DNA of 64,000 bases, taken from positions 6,545 to 70,544 of the forward strand of contig JAYYZF010000006.1 of assembly GCA_036340215.1 (NCBI GenBank), written 5' to 3'. Both the position numbers and the translations under genes were made by a program. Positions within the stretch are counted from its first letter, which is position 1, and each line of letters opens with the position of its first letter. This document shows positions 35,446 through 44,987 of the stretch, in pieces. The stretch comes from JABJPE01 sp036340215 (lineage in GTDB: Bacteria; Pseudomonadota; Gammaproteobacteria; Comchoanobacterales; Comchoanobacteraceae). The notes under the pieces are model-generated. The model ran no database searches, was not told the origin of the DNA, and saw only the letters and a list, made by a program, of their open reading frames with translations.

Positions 35446-37871
35446 TAACGCAGGTCTTTGTGTTTTTGGGATATTCTAGCAGAACTTTTATTTTTATTCC
35501 CAGATACTTCTTTATGCTTAACTGTAGGATACTTATGGCGATTATCTAAAGCCAATTCTAACACTCTATCTATCCAACCAACAGTATGGATATTGAGACC
35601 ACTCAAAACTTCTTTAGGAATATCACGCAAGTCCTTCTTATTCTCTTCTGGTATTATAACGTCAGTAATACCACCTCTAAGTGCAGCCAAGAGCTTTTCT
35701 TTTAAGCCACCAATAGCTAAAACTTCCCCTCTTAGAGTTATCTCTCCAGTCATTGCAAAGTTTGCCTTTACAGGTACTTTAGTCAACGCTGAAATTAGAG
35801 CTGTGCACATTCCGATACCTGCACTAGGCCCATCCTTAGGAGTGGCTCCCTCAGGCACATGTACATGTATATCCATTTCTTGATAAAACTTTTCTGACAG
35901 ATGAAGTGAGTTAGCTCTACTCCTAACAATTGACAGGGCTGCTTGAATTGACTCTTTCATCACATCCCCTAATCTACCAGTATACAGGCTTTTTCCCTTA
36001 CCAGGTAAGACAGCAACTTCTATGGTCAAAAGCTCTCCACCTACTTCTGTCCAGGCCATACCCCTAACTATGCCAATTTGACTTACTTCATCTACAACAC
36101 CAAATTTGTATTTCCTAACTCCAAGATACTTGTCTAAACTTCTTGAGCTTATATTCAGTGTTTTATGTTGTTTTAACTCACTATTCTCTTTCACAACTTT
36201 ACGGCAAATCTTAGCTAAAGATCTCTCTAACGATCTTACACCAGCTTCACGAGTATGATAGCGAATTATATCAGTAATTGCAGATTTCGATATCTTAACT
36301 TCATCTTCTTTTAGACCAACTAAATCCATATTTTTTTGCCACAGAAATTTTGTTGCGATATTTGTTTTTTCTAGCTCCGTATAGCCCGGTATTCTTATTA
36401 TTTCAAGCCTATCCAATAAAGCCGGCTGCATATTCAAGCTATTCGCGGTAGTAATAAAAAGTGCATTCGATAAATCGTAATCAACTTCGAGGTAATGATC
36501 ATTAAACATAGAGTTTTGCTCAGGGTCTAGCACCTCAAGTAAGGCAGATGCAGGATCTCCACGAAAATCCATACCCATTTTATCTACTTCATCAAGTAGG
36601 ATTAATGGGTTAGATACTTTTGCACGCTTCATTGCCTTGATTATTCGTCCAGGCATGGCACCTATGTAAGTTTTTCTATGCCCTCTGATCTCTGACTCAT
36701 CCCTAACACCACCAAGTGAAATTCGTACAAATCTTCTTCCCATTGCTGCAGCAATGGATTTACCAAGAGACGTCTTCCCAACCCCTGGTGGGCCTACAAG
36801 ACATATTATAGGACCTTTTACTTTTTTCACTCTTAGTTGTACAGCTAAGAACTCTAAGATCCTGTCTTTAACCTCTCTAAGGCCAAAATGATCGGTATCG
36901 AGAATATCCTCTGCTTCCTTGATTGTATAGTCACATGGGCTCACCTTGTTCCATGGTAAATCAACAATCCAATCCAAATAGCTTCTAACTACAGTAGCCT
37001 CAGCAGACATCGGGGCCATTTGCTTGAGCTTTGCTAACTCAGAGAAAACTTTTTCTTTTACATCATCCGTCAAATCAAGACTTAATAGCTTTTCTTCTAA
37101 CTCAGTAATATCATCAAGATCTGCATACTCACCTTCATCTGATAATTCTTTTTTAAATGCCTCTAGCTTTTTTAAGTTGTAGTATTTAGTTTGATCATTT
37201 TTTATTTGGTCCTTGACCTTGTCCTGTATTCTCTTTTCAACTTTAGACCATTCTATCTCACGCTGTAAAAAGCCTAGTAATAGCTCTACCCTTTTCTGAG
37301 TACAAGTTTCTTCTAAAACTTTCTGCTTGTCTTCTACGGATAAAGGCAAATGCATCGCAATTGCATCTGCAAAACGGCCTGGATCTTCTAAACCTCGCAA
37401 TGATATTAACATGTCTGATGTTATTATGTCACAATAGTTAGTATACTCATCAAAATCATGGCTTAGTGATCTAAGTAACGGTTCAATCTGAGTATCATCT
37501 AGATCATCTTCGACACACTTATCCAATGTAGCAGTGTAAAATTCACCTCTAGCTGAAAAACTATTTAGTTTTGCACGAGATCTACCTTCTACTAATATTT
37601 TAACAGTACCTCCAGGGATTCTAAGAATTTGAAGGATTTTTGCAGTACAACCGTATTGATATAGATCTTTCTTGTGTGGTATTTCAACTTCAGAATCTTT
37701 CTGGGCTACGAGCAGGATTTCCTGGGAATTTTCTTGAGCATAATCTAAAGCAGCTATAGTCTTCTTCCTCCCAACAAAAAGTGGGACTACCATAAAGGGA
37801 AACATTACTGTATCTCTTAAAGGTAAAACTGGGTAACTGATATTTTCTTCAGAGTAATTTTTATCTGTCAT
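35445..37871 (-). CDS. lon: ATP-dependent protease Lon
   Basis: 808 residues (E. coli 784). An N-terminal substrate domain is followed by an AAA+ module with Walker A GPPGVGKTSLGKS near 355 and Walker B ILLDEVDKMG, and a C-terminal protease domain with the Ser of KDGPSAGIGM and the Lys of GGLKEKLLAA. It degrades misfolded and regulatory proteins. Ends the tig-clpP-clpX-lon cluster. Confidence 0.97.
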   Translation of the reverse strand: MTDKNYSEENISYPVLPLRDTVMFPFMVVPLFVGRKKTIAALDYAQENSQEILLVAQKDSEVEIPHKKDLYQYGCTAKILQILRIPGGTVKILVEGRSRAKLNSFSARGEFYTATLDKCVEDDLDDTQIEPLLRSLSHDFDEYTNYCDIITSDMLISLRGLEDPGRFADAIAMHLPLSVEDKQKVLEETCTQKRVELLLGFLQREIEWSKVEKRIQDKVKDQIKNDQTKYYNLKKLEAFKKELSDEGEYADLDDITELEEKLLSLDLTDDVKEKVFSELAKLKQMAPMSAEATVVRSYLDWIVDLPWNKVSPCDYTIKEAEDILDTDHFGLREVKDRILEFLAVQLRVKKVKGPIICLVGPPGVGKTSLGKSIAAAMGRRFVRISLGGVRDESEIRGHRKTYIGAMPGRIIKAMKRAKVSNPLILLDEVDKMGMDFRGDPASALLEVLDPEQNSMFNDHYLEVDYDLSNALFITTANSLNMQPALLDRLEIIRIPGYTELEKTNIATKFLWQKNMDLVGLKEDEVKISKSAITDIIRYHTREAGVRSLERSLAKICRKVVKENSELKQHKTLNISSRSLDKYLGVRKYKFGVVDEVSQIGIVRGMAWTEVGGELLTIEVAVLPGKGKSLYTGRLGDVMKESIQAALSIVRSRANSLHLSEKFYQEMDIHVHVPEGATPKDGPSAGIGMCTALISALTKVPVKANFAMTGEITLRGEVLAIGGLKEKLLAALRGGITDVIIPEENKKDLRDIPKEVLSGLNIHTVGWIDRVLELALDNRHKYPTVKHKEVSGNKNKSSARISQKHKDLR

Positions 37872-37885
37872 ATATAGCCTTGGTC

Positions 37886-39157
37886 CTAATTACTATCATT
37901 TCCTAACTTTTTATTCGATGAAGACCCCTCGAACACTAATAAGGGCTCATTACCTTTGGTAACAACATCCTTATCAATGACCACTTTAGCTAATTTTTTC
38001 TTAGTCGGCAATGAATACATTATATCCAGTAAAATATTTTCAACTATAGAGCGTAAACCACGTGCCCCAGTTTTCCTAATCAAAGCCTTTTTAGCAAGTG
38101 CCTGAAGTGCCTCTTTTGTGAATTCGAGTGATGTATTTTCTAACTCAAATAGCTTGGAGTACTGCTTTATAAGTGAGTTTTTTGGCTCGGTAAGAATCTT
38201 TATCATTGCAGATTCATCTAACTCTTGTAGGGTTGTTATAACTGGCAATCGGCCAACAAACTCAGGAATTAAGCCAAATCTTACAATATCTTCGGGCTCA
38301 ACCTGAGCAATTAGCCTGTTGTAAGAGACTGCATCTAACTTAGACATTACAGGAGCTGAAAAACCAATGCTTGTCTTTGCTGTTCTACTCAATATTATTT
38401 TATCTAAATCAGAAAAAGCACCAGCACATATAAATAGTATGTCCTTAGTATCTACTTGAATGTATTCCTGACTTGGGTGTTTTCTACCCCCCTGTGGAGG
38501 AACTGAAACAACAGAGCCCTCAATCATTTTTAATAATGCTTGCTGTACACCCTCACCTGAGACATCACGAGTTATTGAAGGCCCTTCAGATTTACGCGCT
38601 ATCTTATCAATCTCATCAACATAAACAATGCCATGTTGAGCTTTTTCCACGTCAAAATCACAGTTCTGTAGTAGTTTCAAAATTATGTTTTCAACATCTT
38701 CTCCTACATATCCAGCTTCTGTAAGACTAGTTGAATCTACTATTGCAAAGGGAACATTTAGTCTAGTGGCCAAGGTTTGTGCCAAAAGTGTTTTACCGGT
38801 ACCTGTAGGACCTATGAGAAGGATATTGCTCTTACCAATCTCAACGTCTCCACCAATACCTACCTGTAACCTTTTGTAATGATTGTAAACTGCAACAGCT
38901 AAAGTTTTTTTCGCATGAACCTGGCCGATAACATAATTGTCTAATGCTGCTTTTATTTCTTCAGGATGTGGTAACTTCTCGTTAGCTCCTACCTTTTTAT
39001 TAGTATCAGCTTGGTCTTCCTCTGCTAAAATTTCGTTGCATAAAGCTACACACTCATTACAAATGAAAACCGAAGGCCCTGCTATTAACTTCTTAACTTG
39101 ATCTTGAGTTTTTCCGCAAAATGAGCACGCGAGGTTTTTAGAAGTAGGCTTAACCAT
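37886..39157 (-). CDS. clpX: ClpXP unfoldase subunit ClpX
   Basis: 423 residues. The zinc-binding domain uses Cys11, Cys14, Cys33 and Cys36. Walker A GPTGTGKTLLAQTLA and Walker B VYVDEIDKI follow. The IGF-type loop that docks ClpP is represented by the KTSIGFSAPV region. It feeds substrates to ClpP, encoded 79 bases upstream. Confidence 0.97.
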   Translation of the reverse strand: MVKPTSKNLACSFCGKTQDQVKKLIAGPSVFICNECVALCNEILAEEDQADTNKKVGANEKLPHPEEIKAALDNYVIGQVHAKKTLAVAVYNHYKRLQVGIGGDVEIGKSNILLIGPTGTGKTLLAQTLATRLNVPFAIVDSTSLTEAGYVGEDVENIILKLLQNCDFDVEKAQHGIVYVDEIDKIARKSEGPSITRDVSGEGVQQALLKMIEGSVVSVPPQGGRKHPSQEYIQVDTKDILFICAGAFSDLDKIILSRTAKTSIGFSAPVMSKLDAVSYNRLIAQVEPEDIVRFGLIPEFVGRLPVITTLQELDESAMIKILTEPKNSLIKQYSKLFELENTSLEFTKEALQALAKKALIRKTGARGLRSIVENILLDIMYSLPTKKKLAKVVIDKDVVTKGNEPLLVFEGSSSNKKLGNDSN

Positions 39158-39236
39158 TGATATACCTTATTTTAATCTCAAACAATATTATAGACTAAAC
39201 ATCAAATAAAATGCAATTAAGAGCTAAATTATGCTC

Positions 39237-39836
39237 TTATTTACCTCTTTGGTGTAAAATACCATCCACTAAACCGTAATCTTTTGCTGCAGGGGCAGCC
39301 ATAAAATTATCTCTATTAGTATCTTTCTCAATTTGAGCAATAGTCTTGCCAGTATTCTTTGAAAGAATCTTATTTAAATTATCACTTACTCTCTTAGTTT
39401 CTTTGGCATGAATCTCAATATCTGATCCCTGACCCTGGAACCCACCTAAAACTTGATGAATCATAACAGTGGAATGTGGCAAACAAAAACGTTTACCCAT
39501 AGCACCAGAACTAAGAAGTAATGCGCCTGCACTAGCAGCTTGACCAATACAAAGAGTACTAACATCTGGCTTAATAAAATTCATTGTATCGAAAATAGCC
39601 ATAGCTGCAGAAACAGCACCTCCTGGTGAGTTTATGTACAATGAAATATCTTTTTGTGGATTTTCTGACTCTAGAAATAATAACTGGGCAACAATTAAGT
39701 TAGCCATATTCTCTTCAATAGGACCCACTAGAAAAATAACTCTCTCTTTCAGTAGACGTGAAAAGATGTCGTAAGCTCGCTCTCCATGTGAGGACTTTTC
39801 TACTACCATTGGTACTAAATGATTAAAATTTGACAA
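39237..39836 (-). CDS. clpP: ClpP protease subunit
   Basis: 199 residues. The catalytic triad is visible: Ser in QAASAGALLLSSG, His in MIHQVLGGFQG, Asp in KDTNRDNFMAA. Forms the 14-mer chamber used by ClpX. 24 bases after tig. Confidence 0.97.
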   Translation of the reverse strand: MSNFNHLVPMVVEKSSHGERAYDIFSRLLKERVIFLVGPIEENMANLIVAQLLFLESENPQKDISLYINSPGGAVSAAMAIFDTMNFIKPDVSTLCIGQAASAGALLLSSGAMGKRFCLPHSTVMIHQVLGGFQGQGSDIEIHAKETKRVSDNLNKILSKNTGKTIAQIEKDTNRDNFMAAPAAKDYGLVDGILHQRGK

Positions 39837-39860
39837 TTTGTTTCTCCCTCTAAAAAATTT

Positions 39861-41156
39861 TTAAGCAACTTCGCGTAGCTTTTCAAAGCTAAGCTTTTCT
39901 TCAGTAACAGTAACTTTTTCAAGAATAGCATCTATAAGTTGCATTTGTAAAATAGTTGCCTGTACTTGCTCTACCCTCTTGGTATCTTGGTAAAACCATT
40001 TCAAGAACTCATCTTCTTGCATGTAAGAGCCAGCTAGGCTCTTTAAATATTTTTCAAATCTTGCCTTATCTAACTTGATAGCGTAATCCTGCAATAAATG
40101 TTGGCAAACTAAAGATAGTAAAATATTTTTCTCTGCCTCAACAGCTACAGGATGTTTGTCGCCAGGCTTAATGTCTTCAGACTCAGCATCTTTATTGGCA
40201 GTCCTTTGAATGGAGTTTTTGATCTCATCCTCAACTAGTTTTTTTGGAACTTCTAATTTTTTGTACTGTTTGTGAAGCAAATCAAAGACATGCTTTTCTT
40301 TGACTGCGGCTAAGGATTTTTCTAGCTCAGCTTCCAGTGGTTGCTTAACTTGTGAACGGAAATCATCTAGTTCACCAGACTCCACCCCAAACTTTTTAAT
40401 AAATTCAGCATCAATCTCTGGCAACTTTGGTTTGGCAACAGTCAAAACTTCTAGCGCAAACTCAGCTTTCTTTCCTGCTAAATCTTTGGCATGGTAATCC
40501 TTGGGAAAAGTCAGCTTAGCCTTAGTTTTAGAATCGGCCTTAACTCCAGTAAGAGCTTTATCAAACTCTGGTAGCACCCCTCCTGAACCTAGAATAACTT
40601 TAAAGTCATTTGCGGTTCCACCCTCAAACTCTTTTTTGTCAATAGTACCTACAAAGTTAACTGTAACTTGATCACCTTTAACAGACTTTTCTGTCGTGTT
40701 TTCCCAGTCAGCTTGTTGCTGTCTTATTGCAGTGATTGCAGTATCTATATCAGCATCCGTTATCTCAGCAGTTTGCAACTTTACTTTACATTTAGCAAAA
40801 CTATCCGTCTTTATTTCTGGGTATTCCTCGAATACAGCCTCATAGACCAGATCTTCGCCCTTTTCACTTTTCTTGATATCTACCTGTGGCACTGCAACCG
40901 GCATGCACTCTTTGTCTTTCAAAGCTTTTTGTAGTGATGATGAAATCAACTCTTGTATAACTTCGCTATTAATAGACTGCCCATATCTACTCTGGATCAA
41001 ACCAGCAGGTATTTTACCCTTTCTAAAACCAGGCAAGCGTATGGTGCTACTCACACTTTTGAACTTCTTATCTATAGCAGCTGCAAATTCATCTGCAGGG
41101 ATGCTTACTGTTAACTTTTTCTCTAGTCCTTTTAACTTATCTACTGTTACTGACAT
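39861..41156 (-). CDS. tig: Trigger factor
   Basis: 431 residues (E. coli 432). The ribosome-binding signature appears as LPGFRKGKIPAGLIQSRYG (near 39-57), followed by a FKBP-like domain (VTVNFVGTIDKKEFEGGTAN) and the helical chaperone arms. It binds L23 at the exit tunnel. The ATG is 26 bases after tRNA-Leu, so tig and possibly clpPX-lon come from a tRNA-containing transcript. Confidence 0.96.
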   Translation of the reverse strand: MSVTVDKLKGLEKKLTVSIPADEFAAAIDKKFKSVSSTIRLPGFRKGKIPAGLIQSRYGQSINSEVIQELISSSLQKALKDKECMPVAVPQVDIKKSEKGEDLVYEAVFEEYPEIKTDSFAKCKVKLQTAEITDADIDTAITAIRQQQADWENTTEKSVKGDQVTVNFVGTIDKKEFEGGTANDFKVILGSGGVLPEFDKALTGVKADSKTKAKLTFPKDYHAKDLAGKKAEFALEVLTVAKPKLPEIDAEFIKKFGVESGELDDFRSQVKQPLEAELEKSLAAVKEKHVFDLLHKQYKKLEVPKKLVEDEIKNSIQRTANKDAESEDIKPGDKHPVAVEAEKNILLSLVCQHLLQDYAIKLDKARFEKYLKSLAGSYMQEDEFLKWFYQDTKRVEQVQATILQMQLIDAILEKVTVTEEKLSFEKLREVA

Positions 41157-41182
41157 ATTATTAAAACCGTTTTTTCTGAATA

Positions 41183-41268
<86 letters not shown>

Positions 41269-41276
41269 ATAGCCTA

Positions 41277-41307
41277 GTATTATTAGCTAGCATTCTGTTT
41301 AAGTCAA
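41277..41307 (-). promoter_or_regulatory. Promoter of tRNA-Leu (and tig)
   Basis: TTGACT (41302-41307) on the minus strand, then an AT-rich -10 region TAATAATAC within 16-19 bases; the exact -10 hexamer is ambiguous. It lies just before the tRNA. Confidence 0.55.
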
Positions 41308-41338
41308 GCCTTCGAGATTATTATTACAATGATTTCTA

Positions 41339-42280
41339 TTATTTGTAAAAATCAGGCTCTCCAGGAGGTCTAGTTTTGAAACGACGATGTAACCAACCAT
41401 ACTGACTTGGCTCTTTTCTAATAAAGTCTGCAAGATACTCGTTAATAAACGTTGCATCTTGCTGGTAATCTTGCAAAGTAAGTTTCTCTGAAATATCTTT
41501 AAACTCCATTAAATAAGTACCATCCTGATGACGGCGAAACAAAGCCATGACGACTTTAGCCCGACCTAGCTTTGCAAACTGTGATACTGATGTAACTGTT
41601 GCTGTAGGAATACCAAAAAAGTTTGCAAAAATACTGTTTCTAGTGCCAAGATCAGCATCAGGTAACAACAAAAAATTATTTTTTTTCTTCAGTAAAGATA
41701 TTGCCTTCCTAACATCACGCTGCATCACATTCCGCATGTCATATTTATCTAGTCTTCTACCATAATAACTTTCAAATATTCTACTATGCTGTTTTTTCCT
41801 GATAGCAGTAAAAGAAGTTATAAATCTTATAATCCTTGCAGCTAAAAACATATGCGTGAAATGTGGGCAAATTATCAGAACTGGTAACCCGTTATTATTG
41901 TGGTTTGTTATTATATCACTACCACTCAATGTGACAGACTTCATGATATACTTATTGCTTCTATGCCAGGATACGCTATTTTCATGAAACATCGCATAGA
42001 ACATATTCACAAAAAACTGTTGGCGCAGCTCTAATAGTTCTATTTCAGTTAATTCTGGAAAGCATTTCTTGAGATTTATACTCACCACATTGTTACGTTT
42101 CCAACTGGAACGCATCACAAGCCTCGCACAAAATTCACTTAAATGCAGCTTAAATTTCTTGGGCAGATAAGCAAGCACTGGTAGCATCATTACAAAAAAC
42201 AAGTTAGCAATCTCAGAGACAATAACTCCCGGGTGTAACAACGAAGACTTTTTTTTCTTTGTTAATTTTTTAGTTAACAT
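41339..42280 (-). CDS. Lipid A acyltransferase-like protein (LpxL/HtrB family) lacking the catalytic acid
   Basis: 313 residues, family length. The C-terminal half is typical: LLLPDADLGTRNSIFANFFG and the near-invariant YGWLHRRFKTRPPGEPDFY. The catalytic dyad HX4(D/E), seen as HFLTLE in E. coli LpxL, reads HFTHMF here: the His is kept but Phe replaces the acid (codon TTT, read directly at about 41848). The family adds laurate or myristate to lipid A at the inner membrane. The substitution predicts weak or altered activity, or use of another acid. Basic N-terminus (KKLTKKKKSS) before a membrane helix. 58 bases from the tRNA-Leu promoter. Confidence 0.85.
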   Translation of the reverse strand: MLTKKLTKKKKSSLLHPGVIVSEIANLFFVMMLPVLAYLPKKFKLHLSEFCARLVMRSSWKRNNVVSINLKKCFPELTEIELLELRQQFFVNMFYAMFHENSVSWHRSNKYIMKSVTLSGSDIITNHNNNGLPVLIICPHFTHMFLAARIIRFITSFTAIRKKQHSRIFESYYGRRLDKYDMRNVMQRDVRKAISLLKKKNNFLLLPDADLGTRNSIFANFFGIPTATVTSVSQFAKLGRAKVVMALFRRHQDGTYLMEFKDISEKLTLQDYQQDATFINEYLADFIRKEPSQYGWLHRRFKTRPPGEPDFYK

Positions 42281-42820
42281 AACCTAGTCACATATAAAAT
42301 TTAGCTTAGAAAAACTTTTGACTGTAAAATAAAACTAATAACTCTACATTCAGAAATTGTAGTCTACTTTAGCACGCATTGATAATGAATGAAAGGGCAT
42401 ATTCCTAGGAAACACTCTTCTTAATAGATCAGACTTCAAGCTAAATTTACTCTTGTAATGGTAAGAAAAACTTTCAAACTATAAGATAAAAATATAAAAA
42501 TAATATGCCCGGAAGAAGTGGTTTGTTCTGGCTGTAGTAATCACTATTCAAATAATTTACTTTCTGTAAGTAAGTTAGAATAAATAGCAAAACAAAATAT
42601 TACATATTTAATTAAACACGAATCTTAATGCTAGAGTATTGTCTTAATATCAACCAAAATATAGATATGAAAATATAAAAAATTACTTTGATATTTTTCT
42701 GGATAAATACTATAAAATAAATTCAGATATCCCTAAGACAACCTAGCCTTATATCAGTTTGACATAAGAACTAGCGCTTGAACATTAATACAATTAAATA
42801 TTGACATTTTTGTTCTCACT
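42281..42820. other. 540-base stretch without a recognisable gene
   Basis: No frame holds a plausible gene. I see a 10-base palindrome (TTCCTAGGAA, 42402-42411), a separated inverted pair GGGCATATT (42395-42403) and AATATGCCC (42502-42510), and very AT-rich flanks with a TTGACA near 42759. It may hold an eroded gene or an unrecognised small RNA. Confidence 0.5.
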
Positions 42821-43150
42821 ATGTACTCTTTGAATATGGAAGTGAAAAATACCTCAACAAAACGGACATTGACTGCGATAGCGATGATAATAGCTAAAAG
42901 CTCCCTTCATTACAACAAAAATGGCCAAGCACAAGTTAAGATAAAAGTTGTTTTAGGACAAAAGTCTGCTTTAATAACAGACAATAATCCTTTCAGTGCA
43001 ACTGAAATAATAAATGCAACTGCGACTAACTTAAACGCATTCTACATAAGCAAAAAAATAAATCCTGCTGACGAAGTTAATCTTACAGCAAGATTTTTGT
43101 GTGGACAGAGAAAGCCAACTTTAAAGATTACAGACATAAAAATCCTCTAA
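42821..43150 (+). CDS. Small hypothetical protein overlapping the aroE 3' end
   Basis: 109 residues, or 104 if the second Met (42836) is the start. No motif or family is recognised. The composition is ordinary and soluble, with a beta-rich middle (QAQVKIKVVLGQKSALIT). The last 30 bases overlap the 3' end of convergent aroE. No convincing ribosome-binding site. It may be a real lineage-specific gene or a chance ORF next to the long gap. Confidence 0.4.
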   Translation: MYSLNMEVKNTSTKRTLTAIAMIIAKSSLHYNKNGQAQVKIKVVLGQKSALITDNNPFSATEIINATATNLNAFYISKKINPADEVNLTARFLCGQRKPTLKITDIKIL

Positions 43151-43948
43151 GCCTAGTAAAGTAGAAGCTATATCGAAACTACTAGGCAAATTACCAGTCC
43201 AAACTTCTATAGCATAAGCAGCCTGATAGACAAGCATTCCTACGCCATTGAGGGCATACTTACAGCCACTCTTCAGAGCAAAATCTACAGAGTAAGTAGC
43301 TGCTTTAGAGTAAGCCAAGTCATAGTAAGTATTTGCCTTTTTTAAAACTCCATTAGGTATAAAAGGAATAAAATCTTTTAAGCATACCCCAGAAGCATTG
43401 ATAATGAGATCATAGGTCATGTTAAGATTATAGTCTTTTCTTAGACTTAATAAACCTATCCCAGAAAAGGAGGATAGTACAGCAGCAGCACGTTGCATAT
43501 TACGAACTGTAATATCAACTTTAATATCTGCCGCCAACAACTCGGATAGAATAGCTGGCACAACTCCACCAGAACCAAGAATCAAAACATTATTAATCAG
43601 TGGCAGTTCTAATGACTTTAAATGCCTTATAAAACCAATACCATCTGTGTTAGCTGCAAAAGTATTACCATGCATATCTATTTTTACAACATTCGCACAA
43701 CCTACCTTGGTAACTTTAGCAGCACGATCAGAAACTAATTTACAAATACTGAATTTATGTGGATTGGTGATATTGAAGCCATCATAACCTAGTGTAATAA
43801 GGCTTGATACTTGCTCATATAGCTCATTCTCACTTAAATTAAATATATTGTACTGATATCTCTCGTTACACCTTGTGAAGAATGACTCGTAAACAAGTGG
43901 TGATAAACTATGAGTAACATTTGATCCAAGTAAAGCAAGTTTAAGCAT
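43121..43948 (-). CDS. aroE: Shikimate dehydrogenase
   Basis: 275 residues. Substrate-binding SLSP near the N-terminus, catalytic Lys in FNITNPHKF, Asp in NTDGIGF, NADP loop GSGGVVPAI, and the C-terminal GVGMLVYQAAYAIEVW are conserved. It reduces 3-dehydroshikimate in aromatic amino-acid synthesis; aroQ of the same pathway lies 600 bases away. The ATG is only 10 bases after the 3' end of tRNA-His and has no ribosome-binding site, so its mRNA may be nearly leaderless after tRNA processing. Confidence 0.94.
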   Translation of the reverse strand: MLKLALLGSNVTHSLSPLVYESFFTRCNERYQYNIFNLSENELYEQVSSLITLGYDGFNITNPHKFSICKLVSDRAAKVTKVGCANVVKIDMHGNTFAANTDGIGFIRHLKSLELPLINNVLILGSGGVVPAILSELLAADIKVDITVRNMQRAAAVLSSFSGIGLLSLRKDYNLNMTYDLIINASGVCLKDFIPFIPNGVLKKANTYYDLAYSKAATYSVDFALKSGCKYALNGVGMLVYQAAYAIEVWTGNLPSSFDIASTLLGLEDFYVCNL

Positions 43949-43958
43949 AATAAAAAAA

Positions 43959-44035
43959 TGGGGTGAACGATGGGGCTCGAACCCACGACAACCGGAATCA
44001 CAATCCGGGGCTCTACCAACTGAGCTACGCTCACC
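43959..44035 (-). tRNA. tRNA-His (GTG)
   Basis: 77 nt counting the extra G at position -1 that pairs with the C discriminator, plus encoded CCA. Anticodon loop TTGTGAT gives GTG. Followed directly by a T-run and the aroE start. Confidence 0.96.
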
Positions 44036-44042
44036 GCAACAT

Positions 44043-44119
44043 TGGCGCGCTTGGCAGGACTCGAACCTGCAACCCTCGGCTTAGAAGGCCGATGCTCTAT
44101 CCAGTTGAGCTACAAGCGC
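44043..44119 (-). tRNA. tRNA-Arg (TCT)
   Basis: 77 nt with encoded CCA. Acceptor GCGCTTG pairs with CAAGCGC; anticodon loop CTTCTAA gives TCT. Confidence 0.96.
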
Positions 44120-44134
44120 AAAAGCTGTTACAAT

Positions 44135-44208
44135 TCGGGGTAGAGGGATTTGAACCCCCGACATCCTGCTCCCAAAGCAGGCGCGCTACCAGACTGCGCT
44201 ATACCCCG
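44135..44208 (-). tRNA. tRNA-Pro (TGG), CCA not encoded
   Basis: 74 nt up to the discriminator A. Acceptor CGGGGTA pairs with TACCCCG; anticodon loop TTTGGGA gives TGG. The discriminator is followed by ATTG, so CCA must be added after transcription. Confidence 0.94.
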
Positions 44209-44217
44209 TAACTTGAG

Positions 44218-44246
44218 ATAATACCTCTAGGCATCCCTTTGGTCAA
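44218..44246 (-). promoter_or_regulatory. Sigma70 promoter of the tRNA-Pro-Arg-His-aroE unit
   Basis: TTGACC (44241-44246), a 17-base spacer and TATTAT (44218-44223) on the minus strand, ten bases before tRNA-Pro. Confidence 0.8.
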
Positions 44247-44525
44247 CAATGATCTACAAAAAATTCAATAATATTAAAGCAAGTACTGGACATTAGGCCT
44301 TAAACACACTGATATTAATGAAAAATAAAATAGTAAAACAAAGTAAGATTATTTTAACTTTGTCTCTTGAAATTGCGAGATGTGATGACAAAACATCAAA
44401 AGTAGCAACTTGTTTTCAAAGTCACTAACGTTAAGTTTCTTCAAGATAAAAGAAAAATGCTAGCTATAATTACTTTAACTAACAAAGATCTGGACATCAA
44501 AACAGAGTTACGGCACAATCTTAAA
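44247..44525. other. Intergenic stretch before aroQ
   Basis: About 280 bases with no gene. The only feature seen is a TATAAT at 44465-44470 that could serve aroQ, lying after an in-frame upstream ATG at 44457 and so arguing against that ATG as the start. Confidence 0.5.
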
Positions 44526-44978
44526 ATGACGCGTATATCAGTAATACATGGACCAAACCTACATCTGCTCGGGAAGAGACAGCCAGAGATATATGGCTCG
44601 CAGAATCTAGAAGCAGTTAACACTGACCTGAAAGAACGAGCAGCTGAGTATGGCTTAAGTGTAACTTTTATGCAAAGTAATAGTGAAAGCGAGATAATCA
44701 ATTACATATCTGAAATTTCTGATAGCATAGATTTTTTGATTTTCAACCCAGCTGCTTTTAGTCATACTAGCATAGCTATATACGATACGTTGCTTGCAAC
44801 AAAATTGAAATTTATTGAAGTTCACATAAGTAACATTAACAGACGTGAAGAATTTCGGCAATATTCGCACTTCTCTAAGATTGCACTTGGAACTATAACT
44901 GGATTTGGCACATATAGCTATATTCTTGCCCTAGATGCAATTAGAAAAAGTATTATGAAGGCCGATCAAGACAACTAA
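44526..44978 (+). CDS. aroQ: 3-dehydroquinate dehydratase, type II
   Basis: 150 residues from 44526 (MTRISVIHGPNLHLLGKRQP), the family length; an ATG at 44457 would add 23 unrelated residues. Catalytic Tyr in RQPEIYG, His in NPAAFSHTS, and VHISNINRREEFRQYS are conserved. It makes 3-dehydroshikimate, the AroE substrate. The aroQ-accB-accC order is common in gammaproteobacteria. Confidence 0.95.
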   Translation: MTRISVIHGPNLHLLGKRQPEIYGSQNLEAVNTDLKERAAEYGLSVTFMQSNSESEIINYISEISDSIDFLIFNPAAFSHTSIAIYDTLLATKLKFIEVHISNINRREEFRQYSHFSKIALGTITGFGTYSYILALDAIRKSIMKADQDN

Positions 44979-44987
44979 GGAAATAAA

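Noticed and set aside
43963..44211. Plus-strand ORF of 82 codons, and a 66-codon minus-strand ORF, across the tRNA genes
   Set aside because: Both read through tRNA-His, tRNA-Arg and tRNA-Pro. The plus-strand one gives the familiar artefact peptide of antisense tRNA translation.
44430..44456. TTAAG...TTCAAG upstream of aroQ as another PmrA box
   Set aside because: The second half-site lacks TTAA and no -10 lies at the spacing seen in the two good examples.
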